64,000 bases of DNA from Candidatus Blautia intestinigallinarum (GTDB lineage: Bacteria; Bacillota; Clostridia; Lachnospirales; Lachnospiraceae), in assembly GCA_019112635.1 (NCBI GenBank), contig DXIX01000014.1, forward strand, positions 1-64,000, in the 5' to 3' direction. Every line of letters starts with the position of its first letter. Position 1 is the stretch's first letter. The notes under the pieces are model-generated. The model saw only the letters and a list, made by a program, of their open reading frames with translations. It was not told where the DNA came from and searched no databases. The position numbers and the translations under genes were made by a program. Positions 1 to 9,056 of the stretch are shown here, piece by piece.

Positions 1-63
1 ACGGGTGCGAAGCCCAAGGAGGTATCCGCTATACCGATTGCTCTTATCATTCTAACAGCTTAA
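1..63 (+). CDS. 3' end of an unidentified gene (partial)
   Basis: The first 20 codons of the window form an open frame ending in TAA at 61-63. The translated tail is TGAKPKEVSAIPIALIILTA, a short polar stretch and then a hydrophobic run. It resembles the C-terminal membrane-anchor tail of a surface protein, but no complete sorting motif or basic tail is visible. The rest lies outside the window, so function cannot be assigned. Confidence 0.3.
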   Translation, partial: TGAKPKEVSAIPIALIILTA

Positions 64-137
64 GCAACAAGATGGGTAATTCCTTACTGGCTGTAAGGGC
101 TATTAACCATAAATATATTGTAGTAGGAGGAATTATT

Positions 138-827
138 TTGAATCGGCTGCTTTTGTTAGAAGATGATTTTAGCCTGATCGAAGGGCTTCGCTATTCTCTT
201 GAAAAAAATCATTTCGTATTAGATATTGTCCGCACCGTGGAAGATGCCAGAAAAGTTCTCGCCGGCAGCACTTCTTATGATCTGTTGCTTCTGGACGTGA
301 CGCTTCCAGATGGGACAGGTTTTCAGATCTGTGAAGAAGTTCGTGCCAGAGGTGATCTCACACCGATTATTTTTCTCACCGCTTCTGATGAGGAGACGAA
401 TATTATCCGTGGACTGGACAGCGGCGGAGACGACTACATTACCAAACCATTCAAGTTAGGAGAGCTGTGTTCCCGCATCCGGGCTTTGCTGCGCCGCAGC
501 GGTATTCACCCCGAGAAGTCTCCCTCCTGCCTGCGTTCCGGGGACTTGTTCCTGGATCCCATGTCCTGCAAAGTCTGTCTGCACGGAGAGCCATTGGAAC
601 TTACCAGCGCTGAATACCGTCTTCTAAGCCTTTTTCTTCAAAATCCCGGACAGATTCTGACCCGTGCCTGGATCCTGGATCAACTGTGGGACGGCAACGG
701 TAACTTTGTGGACGACAATACCCTGTCTGTCTATATCCGCCGTCTCCGCGAAAAAATCGAGCAAAATCCCTCCCACCCGGAACACTTGTTGACAGCCCGC
801 GGCTTTGGATACGTATGGAAGGAGTAA
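138..827 (+). CDS. OmpR-family response regulator
   Basis: A 229-residue two-component response regulator. The receiver domain (about 1-115) has the acidic pair near the N-terminus, the phospho-acceptor Asp53 in LLLLDVTLPDG and the conserved Lys103 in YITKPF. The C-terminal winged helix (about 130-228) has the LTSAEYRLL and YIRRLREKI signatures of OmpR/PhoB. I chose the TTG at 138 as start because TAGGAGG lies 7 nt upstream, whereas the ATG at 72 adds 22 residues not typical of the family and has no clear ribosome site. The histidine kinase starts 6 nt after the stop. The ABC ATPase and permease that follow suggest it controls a peptide-antibiotic or envelope-stress export module. Confidence 0.93.
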   Translation: MNRLLLLEDDFSLIEGLRYSLEKNHFVLDIVRTVEDARKVLAGSTSYDLLLLDVTLPDGTGFQICEEVRARGDLTPIIFLTASDEETNIIRGLDSGGDDYITKPFKLGELCSRIRALLRRSGIHPEKSPSCLRSGDLFLDPMSCKVCLHGEPLELTSAEYRLLSLFLQNPGQILTRAWILDQLWDGNGNFVDDNTLSVYIRRLREKIEQNPSHPEHLLTARGFGYVWKE

Positions 828-832
828 CATTC

Positions 833-2062
833 ATGGAATTTCTTTCGGAAAAACAATCACACAACTATTTTCAAACACTTCTCATACTCTGCCTGGTCAT
901 TCTTCTCCTCCCGGCATGTTTCACTCTGTTTCATCTCCAGGAATCCAATCATCTGATTCTGCAGCGTGAGCAAACCCTTGTCTCCAGTCTTCTGGAACAT
1001 GGAATCTCTGAAGAGCTCCTGGCCTCCTCCCTGAACGATACCGGTGTGTCCCCGGAGGGACTCCGTCTTATGGAAAAAGTGAATCACACAGAAGATACCT
1101 TACCCTGGATTTTCCCCGGGTATTCCCTCGCAGACACGGCCTTCTTTTTCCTGATCCTCTTTCTTCTCCTGCTCATCCCCTGTCTGATTCTGATTTCTGT
1201 CTCAATTTTCTTTCTTCAAAAAAGAGAAAATCTCTATCAACAGGCTCTTTCCATTGTCACCCGATTTTCGGAGGGAGATTTCTCGCCCCGCCTGTCAGAC
1301 AGCCAGGCCGGAACCCTTTATCAGCTTTTCTCCAAGACAGACCAGCTGGCAACGGCTCTGAAATCCAAAAGTGAGACAGAACATAAGTCCAGAGAATTTT
1401 TAAAAAATATGCTCTCAGATATTTCCCACCAGCTAAAGACACCTCTGGCAGCTCTCTCCATGTATCAGGAAATCATCCAGGCTGAGCCGGAGAACCAAAA
1501 GACGGTACTTCATTTTTCACAGAAATCCACTCAGTCTCTCCTGCGAATAGAAAGTCTGATTCAGACACTGCTCAAGATGTCCCGAATGGACGCAGGGAGC
1601 GTTACCTTTGAAATGCGCTCATGCAGTGTCTTGGAGCTCATTCATTCTGCTTTATCGGAGCTGCAGACCCGCGCGTTGCAAGAGGGAAAAGAAATTTTAC
1701 TTCCAAATCAAGACAACACCATCTTCTGTGATTTCAGGTGGACCCGTGAAGCTCTGGGAAATTTGATTAAAAATGCCCTGGATCACACAGACCCCGGAGG
1801 AAAAATCAAAATCTCCTGTGATCTCTCCCCTCTGATGCTCCGTCTGTCCGTCTCTGACAATGGAGAGGGAATTGCCCCTGAAGATATTCACCACATTTTC
1901 AAACGGTTTTACCGCAGTAAATCTTCCCCGGATGCACAAGGAGTCGGCCTGGGACTTCCTCTGGCAAAAGCAATCATGGAAGGACAGGGCGGTTCGCTCT
2001 GTGTGCAAAGCACTCTTGGCAAAGGTTCCATCTTCACTCTTTCCTTTCTTACAAAATCGTAA
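833..2062 (+). CDS. Membrane sensor histidine kinase
   Basis: A 409-residue sensor kinase, partner of the preceding regulator. It has a transmembrane helix at about 13-33, an extracytoplasmic loop of about 70 residues and a second helix at about 103-128. A short linker leads to a HisKA domain with phospho-acceptor His199 (DISHQLKTPL) and then an HATPase domain with N box (NLIKNALDHT), G1 (SDNGEGI) and G2 (GVGLGLPLAKAI). The ATG at 833 was chosen over 815 because AAGGAG precedes it at a good distance; that site lies in the last codons of the regulator, so the two are translationally linked. The loop is longer than in intramembrane-sensing BceS kinases, so it may read its signal directly as well as through the transporter. 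Confidence 0.92.
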   Translation: MEFLSEKQSHNYFQTLLILCLVILLLPACFTLFHLQESNHLILQREQTLVSSLLEHGISEELLASSLNDTGVSPEGLRLMEKVNHTEDTLPWIFPGYSLADTAFFFLILFLLLLIPCLILISVSIFFLQKRENLYQQALSIVTRFSEGDFSPRLSDSQAGTLYQLFSKTDQLATALKSKSETEHKSREFLKNMLSDISHQLKTPLAALSMYQEIIQAEPENQKTVLHFSQKSTQSLLRIESLIQTLLKMSRMDAGSVTFEMRSCSVLELIHSALSELQTRALQEGKEILLPNQDNTIFCDFRWTREALGNLIKNALDHTDPGGKIKISCDLSPLMLRLSVSDNGEGIAPEDIHHIFKRFYRSKSSPDAQGVGLGLPLAKAIMEGQGGSLCVQSTLGKGSIFTLSFLTKS

Positions 2063-2107
2063 TCTCAGATTCACCGTACTGTAAGGTTCCCCTGGTAGGA
2101 TAAATTC

Positions 2108-2155
2108 CAGAATATCCGATCGATCATCACAAAGTACCTGATCTTGGATATTCTG
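2108..2155. promoter_or_regulatory. Inverted repeat upstream of the ABC transporter genes
   Basis: CAGAATATCC (2108-2117) and GGATATTCTG (2146-2155) are perfect 10-bp inverted arms. GATC (2118-2121 and 2140-2143) continues the pairing after a 2-nt bulge. The element sits in the 121-nt gap between kinase and ATPase genes. It could be a regulator binding site or an mRNA hairpin; there is no U-tract, so a simple terminator is unlikely. Confidence 0.5.
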
Positions 2156-2183
2156 AAAAATATGAGAAAGGAAGTCAGAAACT

Positions 2184-2867
2184 ATGGAATTATTGAGAGT
2201 TGAAAACCTCTGTAAGAATTATGGTTCCGGAGATGCCCTGGTCAAAGCCCTTCAGAATGTCTCCTTTTCCCTGGAAAAAGGAGAGTTCGCCGCCGTTGTG
2301 GGAGAATCCGGATCCGGAAAAAGCACACTGTTAAACTGTATCGGCGGTCTGGATAATCCTACGTCCGGCAAAGTCTATCTGGACGGTGAAGACCTTTTTG
2401 CTCTGGGCGAGCCCAAAAGAACCATTTTCCGCCGCCGTCATATCGGTTTTATCTTCCAGTCTTTTCACCTGATCTCGGAACTGAACGTGGAACAGAATCT
2501 GATCTTCCCGCTCCTTCTGGATCACCGGAAGCCAGAGCCCAGCCAGGTGGAAGAACTGCTGGAGCTGCTAGGCCTGAAGGACCGCCGCCGTCATCTTCCA
2601 AGCCAGCTCTCGGGGGGACAGCAGCAGCGGGTGGCCATCGGGCGTGCCCTGATCATGCGTCCTGCCATCATACTGGCCGACGAACCTACCGGCAACCTGG
2701 ATTCCAAAAACAGTCAGGATGTCATCGACCTGCTGACCTGCGCATCCCGCCAGTATCAACAAACCATCCTGATGATTACCCACAACATTCATCTCACTTC
2801 CTCTGCTGACAGAATTCTTCGTGTGTCAGACGGAGTCGTGACCGACCTGGGAGGGATGCAGCCATGA
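2184..2867 (+). CDS. ABC transporter ATP-binding protein (MacB/BceA type)
   Basis: A 227-residue ATPase of the LolD/MacB/BceA class. Walker A is GESGSGKST, the Q-loop is in FIFQSFHLI, the signature is [14 protein letters not shown], Walker B is [12 protein letters not shown] and the switch histidine is in MITHN. Proteins of this class power FtsX-type permeases that act on antimicrobial peptides, lipids or the cell wall. The stop codon overlaps the permease start (ATGA at 2864-2867), as expected for subunits made together. The substrate cannot be read from sequence. Confidence 0.93.
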   Translation: MELLRVENLCKNYGSGDALVKALQNVSFSLEKGEFAAVVGESGSGKSTLLNCIGGLDNPTSGKVYLDGEDLFALGEPKRTIFRRRHIGFIFQSFHLISELNVEQNLIFPLLLDHRKPEPSQVEELLELLGLKDRRRHLPSQLSGGQQQRVAIGRALIMRPAIILADEPTGNLDSKNSQDVIDLLTCASRQYQQTILMITHNIHLTSSADRILRVSDGVVTDLGGMQP

Positions 2868-5212
2868 AAAACTATCTGGATCTGGTTCCCCTCACCGCAA
2901 AAGTGAACCGGCGAAGCAGCCGCATGACGCGAATCTGTATTTTTCTGGCCGTTTTGCTTATCGCTGGTATCTTTGGCATGGCAGATATGCAGCTTCAGTC
3001 ACAGAAGATACGCTCTGCATACCACGACGGTACCTGGCACGCCGCCTTCAATGGCATTACCCAGGAGCAGGCCTCCATCATCCGCTCACGTCCTGAGATC
3101 AAAGCTTCCGCCTGGTATGACGTAACCAATTACCAGCTGGATGAGGGATATACCATACAGGGAACCCAGACCGTTCTGTGCGGAATGGAAGAAAATTTTC
3201 TCAGTTTTTTCCCTGCCAATGAAATTGTGGAAGGAAGTTTTCCCGTCAAAGCCGATCAAGTTGTTGCCACGAAAGGAATCCGTGACCGGCTGCATGTCCA
3301 GATCGGAGACCCCCTCCATCTTACGACGCCGGACGGTCAAGCCTTAACTTTTACAATCAGCGGTTTTACCGGGGACAGCTCTATGCTCACACAGAAGGAC
3401 GCCTTTGGACTTTTCTTTGGAATTGACACTTACCAGATGTATTTCTCATCCGGCACAGAGAAATTGGATTCTCAGCTTTTTGTCCAATTCGTCCCTTACT
3501 GTAATATCCAGAAAAACCTCTCCAAGATTCAGTCTCAGTTCCATCTGGATAAAAATCAGATCAGTCAGAACACTGCTCTGTTGGGCATGATGTTTCAAAG
3601 TCTGGATTCCTATATGATACAACTATACCTGATGGTTCTGCTCCTGGCAGGTCTGGTGATCCTGGCAGGTGTACTGATGATCACCAGCAGTCTGAACACC
3701 AGTATCACCCAGCGGACGGAATTCTTCGGAATGCTCCGCTGTCTGGGGGCCACCCCGAAACAAATCCGGAAATTTGTCCGCAAAGAAGCGCTTGGATGGT
3801 GCAGACTTGCCATACCGTCAGCAATCCTTCTGAGCATTTTGATATGCTGGGTTTTATGCGCGGTCTTAAGATTTATCAGCCCTGGGATTTTCTCATCTCT
3901 CCCTGTGTTCGGTGTCAGTTGGCCTGCCATTTTCCTGAGCTTGGCACTTGGAGTCCTCACCGTTTTGATCGCTGCCCACTCCCCGGCACAGCACGCCGCC
4001 AAAGTCTCCCCGTTAACTGCTTTGTCGGGAAATTTTTCACATCATTCGAAAATCAACAAGGCTGTCCCTATCCGGTTCTGGCCGATCGATGTCTCCTTGG
4101 GAATCCACAGAGCAAAAGGAAACAAGAAGAACTTCTTCCTGATTTCCGCCTCTTTCGCCTTCAGTATTATTTTGTTTTTATCCTTCACAACGGTAGTGGA
4201 TTTCATGAATCACGCTTTTCAGCCCCTGAAACCCTATGCTCCGGATCTGTCCATAATCAGTCAGGACAATACTCTCTCAGTCGATGCGGATCTCCCGGAA
4301 GAGATCCGGAAAATTCCCGGTGTAAAGCGTGTCTTTGGGAGAAGCTTCGCCTACGATTTGTCCGCCAGCTCCCATGGACAATCTCTGAGTGTAGATCTCA
4401 TCTCCTATGAGGAATATCAATTTCAATGGGCTAAGGAAGACATGATGCTGGAAGGGAGCACCGAAGAGGTGAAAAAAGGTAACGGATTTCTGACGGTATA
4501 CAGCAGTTTAAATCCTCTGAAACCAGGAGATACCGTCACCCTCCATACAGATTCCGGGTCTATAGAACTGCCGGTTTTTGGAATGCTCTCCACTTGTCCT
4601 TTTGACCAGAAAATGGGAAAAGAAGTTCTGATCTGTTCCGAAAACTTATTTCATCAGCTCACCAAGAACACCGGATATACTATCCTTGACATACAGCTTG
4701 ACAAAAACGCTACGGACCAGGAAGTATCTGCCATACGTGAGTTGACCGGAGAGGGAAACCGATTTTCTGATAAACGTATGAGTAACCAGGAAACCATTGG
4801 CGCCTATTATTCCTTCGCCCTGTTCCTCTACGGATTTCTCGCGGCAATTGCACTGATCGCAGTCTTTAATATCATAAACTGTATTTCCATGAGTGTCTCT
4901 GCCCACATCAGGCAATACGGTGCCATGAGAGCCATCGGCATGAGTGGACGCCAACTCTTGCGCATGGTTTCCTGTGAAGCTGCATGTTACGGCATATCAG
5001 GGATCTTCTTCGGTTGTCTGATCGGCCTTCCTCTGAACAGACTGTTCTATCATGAAATGATAACTTCCCACTGGGGAACCCCCTGGTCTTTTCCGTTTCT
5101 GCCGGTGACAGTCATTGTCCTCATTGTCATCCTGGCAATTTTTCTGGCCATCTGGGCTCCTGCCAGACGGATTCGCAGTCTGTCTGTCGTAGATACTATC
5201 AATGATCACTAA
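2864..5212 (+). CDS. ABC transporter permease with two FtsX domains
   Basis: A 782-residue membrane protein made of two similar halves. Each half has one N-terminal helix (about 20-42 and 420-445), a large extracytoplasmic domain of about 200 residues, and three more helices ending in an FtsX domain. The motif FFGMLRCLGATPKQIRKF near residue 290 and QYGAMRAIGMSGRQLLRM near 690 are the paired coupling segments. This is longer than BceB (about 650 residues) and closer to double-MacB permeases. With the adjacent two-component system the gene set fits peptide-antibiotic sensing and resistance; this is inferred from context. Confidence 0.88.
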   Translation: MKNYLDLVPLTAKVNRRSSRMTRICIFLAVLLIAGIFGMADMQLQSQKIRSAYHDGTWHAAFNGITQEQASIIRSRPEIKASAWYDVTNYQLDEGYTIQGTQTVLCGMEENFLSFFPANEIVEGSFPVKADQVVATKGIRDRLHVQIGDPLHLTTPDGQALTFTISGFTGDSSMLTQKDAFGLFFGIDTYQMYFSSGTEKLDSQLFVQFVPYCNIQKNLSKIQSQFHLDKNQISQNTALLGMMFQSLDSYMIQLYLMVLLLAGLVILAGVLMITSSLNTSITQRTEFFGMLRCLGATPKQIRKFVRKEALGWCRLAIPSAILLSILICWVLCAVLRFISPGIFSSLPVFGVSWPAIFLSLALGVLTVLIAAHSPAQHAAKVSPLTALSGNFSHHSKINKAVPIRFWPIDVSLGIHRAKGNKKNFFLISASFAFSIILFLSFTTVVDFMNHAFQPLKPYAPDLSIISQDNTLSVDADLPEEIRKIPGVKRVFGRSFAYDLSASSHGQSLSVDLISYEEYQFQWAKEDMMLEGSTEEVKKGNGFLTVYSSLNPLKPGDTVTLHTDSGSIELPVFGMLSTCPFDQKMGKEVLICSENLFHQLTKNTGYTILDIQLDKNATDQEVSAIRELTGEGNRFSDKRMSNQETIGAYYSFALFLYGFLAAIALIAVFNIINCISMSVSAHIRQYGAMRAIGMSGRQLLRMVSCEAACYGISGIFFGCLIGLPLNRLFYHEMITSHWGTPWSFPFLPVTVIVLIVILAIFLAIWAPARRIRSLSVVDTINDH

Positions 5213-5234
5213 AAACCGTGATTCTTCATGACAA

Positions 5235-5280
5235 AGAGGGAAAACCCTTCAGAATACAATTTCTGAAAAGTTTTCCCTCT
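5235..5280. terminator. Terminator hairpin between convergent genes
   Basis: AGAGGGAAAAC (5235-5245) pairs with GTTTTCCCTCT (5270-5280), and TTCAGAA (5248-5254) pairs inside it with TTCTGAA (5261-5267). It lies 22 nt after the permease stop and just past the end of the opposing YczE-like gene, so it can end both transcripts. Confidence 0.75.
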
Positions 5281-5283
5281 CTC

Positions 5284-6018
5284 TTATGCCTCCACACCAG
5301 ACAGCTGTTTCATCTTCTCATAGGTAATATGGTTGAACACCGCAATCGTTCTGCCAACTCCCACCATTGCCAGAAGTGTTCCAATGCCAACTCCCACAAT
5401 ATGCCCAACAAAAAAGATGCTGAAGCAGGTTGTAATCAAAATATTCGTCAGATCAAAACAATTTTTTGTAAAACCGACACTTTTGTGAATCGTATCCGAG
5501 ATCGCCTGCACAATGCCATCCCCCGGATTCGGCACAAGCCGCATATTCAGTGACATGGCTGCACCAATCCCCGTAAAGACAATTGCCAGAATCAAAAAAG
5601 CAATTCGAACCGCCATTTCTCCGGCCGTACTATTCCCATCTGAATAAAAAGCCGGAAGCAGAACATTGAATATGTTCAGAAAGCGAGTGAACAAAATACT
5701 CAGAGGAATCTGAAGGAAATCCATCAGCAGAATCCATTTCAAATCCTTTTTTCCCACCTGAGCGAGCACTCCGCCTCCCGCCTTCCTGTATCGAAAGTTG
5801 CGAATCAAGTGGAGGATCATCTCTATTACTACAAAAGTGCTGTAAAGCGCCAGTGTCATATTGCCAAAATTTTGGTCAAAAATCTCTGAAATGCTGTATG
5901 CCACGGAAATAATGGGAGATACTCCCAATCCTGTCTTCGTGTTCAATGTCAGCCCTAAGGCAAGAATCAGGAGCCCGGCAGCATAAAACAGCACCCGGTA
6001 AAAAACAGTATGTCTCAT
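5284..6018 (-). CDS. YczE/YitT-like integral membrane protein
   Basis: A 244-residue membrane protein matching the YczE/YyaS group (DUF6198). Typical early motifs are GLTLNTKTGLGVSPI and later NPGDGIVQAISDTI. Five or six hydrophobic helices are visible. I chose the internal ATG at 6018 because AAGGAG sits about 8 nt upstream; an ATG at 6039 would add seven mostly basic residues and overlap the DUF554 gene. YczE is a membrane protein of unclear mechanism in Bacillus, so function here is unknown. It follows the DUF554 gene by 17 nt and is probably co-transcribed. Confidence 0.85.
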   Translation of the reverse strand: MRHTVFYRVLFYAAGLLILALGLTLNTKTGLGVSPIISVAYSISEIFDQNFGNMTLALYSTFVVIEMILHLIRNFRYRKAGGGVLAQVGKKDLKWILLMDFLQIPLSILFTRFLNIFNVLLPAFYSDGNSTAGEMAVRIAFLILAIVFTGIGAAMSLNMRLVPNPGDGIVQAISDTIHKSVGFTKNCFDLTNILITTCFSIFFVGHIVGVGIGTLLAMVGVGRTIAVFNHITYEKMKQLSGVEA

Positions 6019-6035
6019 ATTCTTTCTCCTTCTTC

Positions 6036-6749
6036 TCACAAAATCGTATACACAACCACTGCCACCAATGCCGGCAGCATATTCGCGACTTTAATCTTCG
6101 CGTTCAGGAACAAATTCACCCCGACACAGAAGATCAACATCGAACCCACCATGGAAATATTGTCAATCATTGCCTCCGTCATAAACGGTTCGATGGCACC
6201 GGCAAAAAGAGTGATCACTCCCTGAAATACAAAGAGTGGAATCGCCGCGAAGATTGCTCCAATGCCAAAACCTGCGGCAAAAACTGCCACGATAATTCCG
6301 TCCAGAAGTGCTTTGGTAAAAAGCATGGATGGGTCGTGGGACAAACCATCCTGGATCGGTCCGATGATCGCCATGGCTCCCACACAGATGGTCAGTGTCG
6401 TCATGACAAAGCCATCAATAAATTTGGAATCTTTCTGACGCCCTGCCTTAACCTTCAGCCAGGCGCCGAAACGCTCAAATTTTTCTTCAATATTAATAGC
6501 TTCTCCCAGCACTGCCCCGATGGCCAGGCAGATCGTAGCCATAATCGTCCCCTCTGTGCTGATCGAAGAACCGGAGACGTTCACCATTTTCTCCAATGCC
6601 CCGGTAATACCAATAAAAATCACTGCCAGACCGTTCGCCTGCATAATCGTATCCTGGAATCTCTGACTGAGGCCTCTCTTGCACAGAATACCAATGAGGC
6701 CGCCGATAATCACGGCGGCCGTATTTACGAGTGTACCAATTCCTGCCAT
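6036..6749 (-). CDS. DUF554 family membrane protein
   Basis: A 237-residue hydrophobic protein of the DUF554 (YdfK-like) family. It opens with GTLVNTAAVIIGGLIG and carries glycine-rich helices throughout, including the internal repeats MATICLAIGAVLGEAINIEEKFE and GAMAIIGPIQDGL. DUF554 proteins are putative transporters with no proven substrate. It lies directly upstream of the YczE-like gene on the same strand. The TTGACA at the end of the ribokinase gene could be a -35 element, but the matching -10 is poor, so its promoter is uncertain. Confidence 0.85.
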   Translation of the reverse strand: MAGIGTLVNTAAVIIGGLIGILCKRGLSQRFQDTIMQANGLAVIFIGITGALEKMVNVSGSSISTEGTIMATICLAIGAVLGEAINIEEKFERFGAWLKVKAGRQKDSKFIDGFVMTTLTICVGAMAIIGPIQDGLSHDPSMLFTKALLDGIIVAVFAAGFGIGAIFAAIPLFVFQGVITLFAGAIEPFMTEAMIDNISMVGSMLIFCVGVNLFLNAKIKVANMLPALVAVVVYTIL

Positions 6750-6813
6750 TCTTATCTCCCCTGACTGTTAAAATTTCGTAACATTAATACAGTAAAGGAA
6801 ATAATTTTTTTTG

Positions 6814-7704
6814 TCAATCCCCCTTTAAAGCCTGCTCCACTTCTTCTCTTTCCGGAATAGACGGTGCGGCTCCTTTGCGGGACACTGCAATGGAAGAGGC
6901 TTTCGCAGCCAATCTCAGTCCTGCTTCCACAGACATGCCTCTTATTATGGAAGAAAGAAAATATCCAGTGAAGGTATCACCGGCAGCCGTGGTATCTACC
7001 GTTTTTACCGGATAGATTCCCTGTCTGCATATTTTCCCCTGATCCTGGTAGATAGATCCGTCTTTTCCCAGTGTGAGTACCACTTTCGCATGGGGATACT
7101 TGGCCTTTAATATTTCCAGAATTTTCTCCGGCTCCTCTTCCCCGGTCACCTGAGCGCCCTCGATTTCATTCAGCAGAAACATCGATATTTTTCCGAAATC
7201 ACATGCTTCCAGTTTTTCGTTATAAGGAGATGGATTTAAGACAATCATCATTCCCTTCTCATAAGCACGGTCGATCACATAATCCAGCAGATTCACCTCA
7301 TTTTGCAAAAGCAGAAGATCCCCCTTTTCAAAATGGGCCAGAACCTCATCCACATACTCTTTGGTCACACTCTGATTCGCCCCTCCATACAGGAGAATAC
7401 AATTCTGTCCGTTCCTGTCCACCTGGATAATGGTATGCCCTGACTTTCCAGGCACTCTTCGAATATAATCCACCTGTACTCCGCCCTTTTTACAGGTATC
7501 CAGTAAAAGATCTCCTTCTTCTCCGATCAGCCCTGCATGAAAAACTTCTACCCCGGCTTTTGCGAGGGCAATGGACTGATTCAGGCCTTTCCCGCCACAG
7601 AATGTATTCATACTATAAGACGCCAGAGTTTCCCCCGGCGTCACCATATGATCCACAGAATATACATAATCCAGATTCAACGAGCCAAAATTTAATACTC
7701 TCAT
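6814..7704 (-). CDS. Ribokinase / PfkB-family sugar kinase
   Basis: A 296-residue PfkB-family kinase. The N-terminal substrate motif is FGSLNLDYVYSVDHMV and FCGGKGLNQSIALAKAG. The C-terminal signature VDTTAAGDTFTGYF holds the catalytic Asp and the anion hole. Ribokinase phosphorylates D-ribose at O5 with ATP in the cytoplasm; another pentose or nucleoside-type substrate is possible because no ribose transporter is adjacent. The ATG at 7704 follows AGGAG and begins MRVLNFGS, the normal ribokinase start. A strong promoter lies 58-86 nt upstream, divergent from the MFS gene. Confidence 0.88.
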   Translation of the reverse strand: MRVLNFGSLNLDYVYSVDHMVTPGETLASYSMNTFCGGKGLNQSIALAKAGVEVFHAGLIGEEGDLLLDTCKKGGVQVDYIRRVPGKSGHTIIQVDRNGQNCILLYGGANQSVTKEYVDEVLAHFEKGDLLLLQNEVNLLDYVIDRAYEKGMMIVLNPSPYNEKLEACDFGKISMFLLNEIEGAQVTGEEEPEKILEILKAKYPHAKVVLTLGKDGSIYQDQGKICRQGIYPVKTVDTTAAGDTFTGYFLSSIIRGMSVEAGLRLAAKASSIAVSRKGAAPSIPEREEVEQALKGD

Positions 7705-7761
7705 ACTGCTCTCCTCTCCATTTTCTATCCGAAATAAGCTGTCCCTTCTCATTGTCTCAGT

Positions 7762-7790
7762 ATTATAGCAAGGAATCTTTTATTTATCAA
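7762..7790 (-). promoter_or_regulatory. Promoter of the ribokinase gene
   Basis: Reading the minus strand, TTGATA (7785-7790) and TATAAT (7762-7767) are separated by exactly 17 nt. This is a near-consensus sigma-A promoter about 58 nt before the ribokinase start. Confidence 0.8.
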
Positions 7791-7819
7791 TGTTCGAAAT
7801 ACAAAACAACCCCCACTTG

Positions 7820-7828
7820 TGTTATAAT
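7820..7828 (+). promoter_or_regulatory. Extended -10 promoter of the MFS gene
   Basis: TGTTATAAT is a perfect extended -10 element. No good -35 is seen, as often with TGn motifs. Transcription would begin near 7835, which places the in-frame ATG at 7827 inside the promoter and supports the downstream TTG as start. Confidence 0.65.
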
Positions 7829-7862
7829 GACAGACAGATTGCACAGACAGGAGGATATTTCA

Positions 7863-9047
7863 TTGCAGCATTCTTATCAGAGAACCATCTATGCCTGTTT
7901 CATCGGATATGTAGTGCAGGCTATCGTAAATAATTTCGTACCTTTACTTTTCATCACCTTCCAAAACACATACCGGATTCCTCTAGCTCAGATTACCATG
8001 CTGATTACCATCAATTTTCTCATTCAGCTGGCAGTTGATCTGTTGTCCGCAGGTTTTATCGACAGAATCGGATACCGGGCTTCCATTCTTATGGCCCACG
8101 TTTTCTCCGGTGCAGGACTTCTTCTGCTCACGATTCTTCCGGAACTTTTCGATCCATTCTTGGGAATTTCCATTTCTGTGGGTGTCTATGCCGTAGGCGG
8201 CGGGCTGATTGAAGTTCTGGTAAGTCCTATCATGGAGGCTACACCCTCTGACAACAAAGAAAAAGCCATGAGTCTTCTACATTCTTTCTACTGCTGGGGC
8301 AGTGTGGGCGTTGTATTTTTGTCCACTTTGTTCTTTGCCTTATTCGGTACTTCCAACTGGAAGATTCTGGCTCTTTTGTGGACCCTGATACCCGTGGCAA
8401 ATTTCCTTTTGTTCGCCCGTGCTCCCATCTCTTCTCTCTCCGAAGATGGTGAGAAAGGAATGTCCTTGAGAGAACTGATGTCCCAGAAAATTTTCTGGCC
8501 ACTCATCCTGATGATGCTGTGCGCGGGAGCCAGTGAACAATCGGTCAGCCAATGGGCCTCTACCTTCGCGGAACGCGGTCTGGGAGTGAGTAAAACTATT
8601 GGCGATCTGACTGGCCCCATGTCTTTTTCTATTCTCATGGGACTTTCCAGAACGTTCTATGGAAAATATGGTGAGAAGATAAATTTGGACAGTTTTATGA
8701 AATACAGCAGCCTTTTGTGTGTTGTTTCTTATCTCTGCATTGCTCTGATTCCCATTCCCGCTGTGAATCTCATCGGCTGCTCTGTGTGCGGACTGTCTGT
8801 GGGAATTATGTGGCCGGGCACTTTCAGTAAAGCAGCTGCCGGCATAAAAAGAGGCGGAACTTTAATGTTCGCCCTACTGGCCCTGGCCGGTGATCTGGGC
8901 TGTTCCGCCGGCCCCACACTGGCCGGCATGGTATCCAGTCATCTTCAGGACAATCTGAGAGCTGGAATTCTGGCCGCTGTCATCTTCCCGATATTGCTCC
9001 TGGGCGGACTATTCCTGTATCGGAAGCTATCAGACACCCTTCACTAA
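7863..9047 (+). CDS. MFS transporter
   Basis: A 394-residue major facilitator with about 12 membrane helices in two halves. The inter-helix motif appears as GFIDRIGYRASI after helix 2. The TTG at 7863 is preceded by AGGAGG at 8 nt and gives a protein starting just before helix 1. The upstream in-frame ATG at 7827 overlaps the -10 box and lacks a ribosome site. The general fold resembles sugar-type MFS symporters (FucP-like), but the substrate is unknown. It is divergent from the ribokinase, so a shared sugar or nucleoside pathway is possible but unproven. It converges with the methyltransferase gene. Confidence 0.85.
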   Translation: MQHSYQRTIYACFIGYVVQAIVNNFVPLLFITFQNTYRIPLAQITMLITINFLIQLAVDLLSAGFIDRIGYRASILMAHVFSGAGLLLLTILPELFDPFLGISISVGVYAVGGGLIEVLVSPIMEATPSDNKEKAMSLLHSFYCWGSVGVVFLSTLFFALFGTSNWKILALLWTLIPVANFLLFARAPISSLSEDGEKGMSLRELMSQKIFWPLILMMLCAGASEQSVSQWASTFAERGLGVSKTIGDLTGPMSFSILMGLSRTFYGKYGEKINLDSFMKYSSLLCVVSYLCIALIPIPAVNLIGCSVCGLSVGIMWPGTFSKAAAGIKRGGTLMFALLALAGDLGCSAGPTLAGMVSSHLQDNLRAGILAAVIFPILLLGGLFLYRKLSDTLH

Positions 9048-9056
9048 ACTGCATCT

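Noticed and set aside
3796..4410. Open frame of about 200 codons inside the FtsX permease gene
   Set aside because: It overlaps the permease in another frame and has no domain, ribosome site or codon pattern of a real gene.
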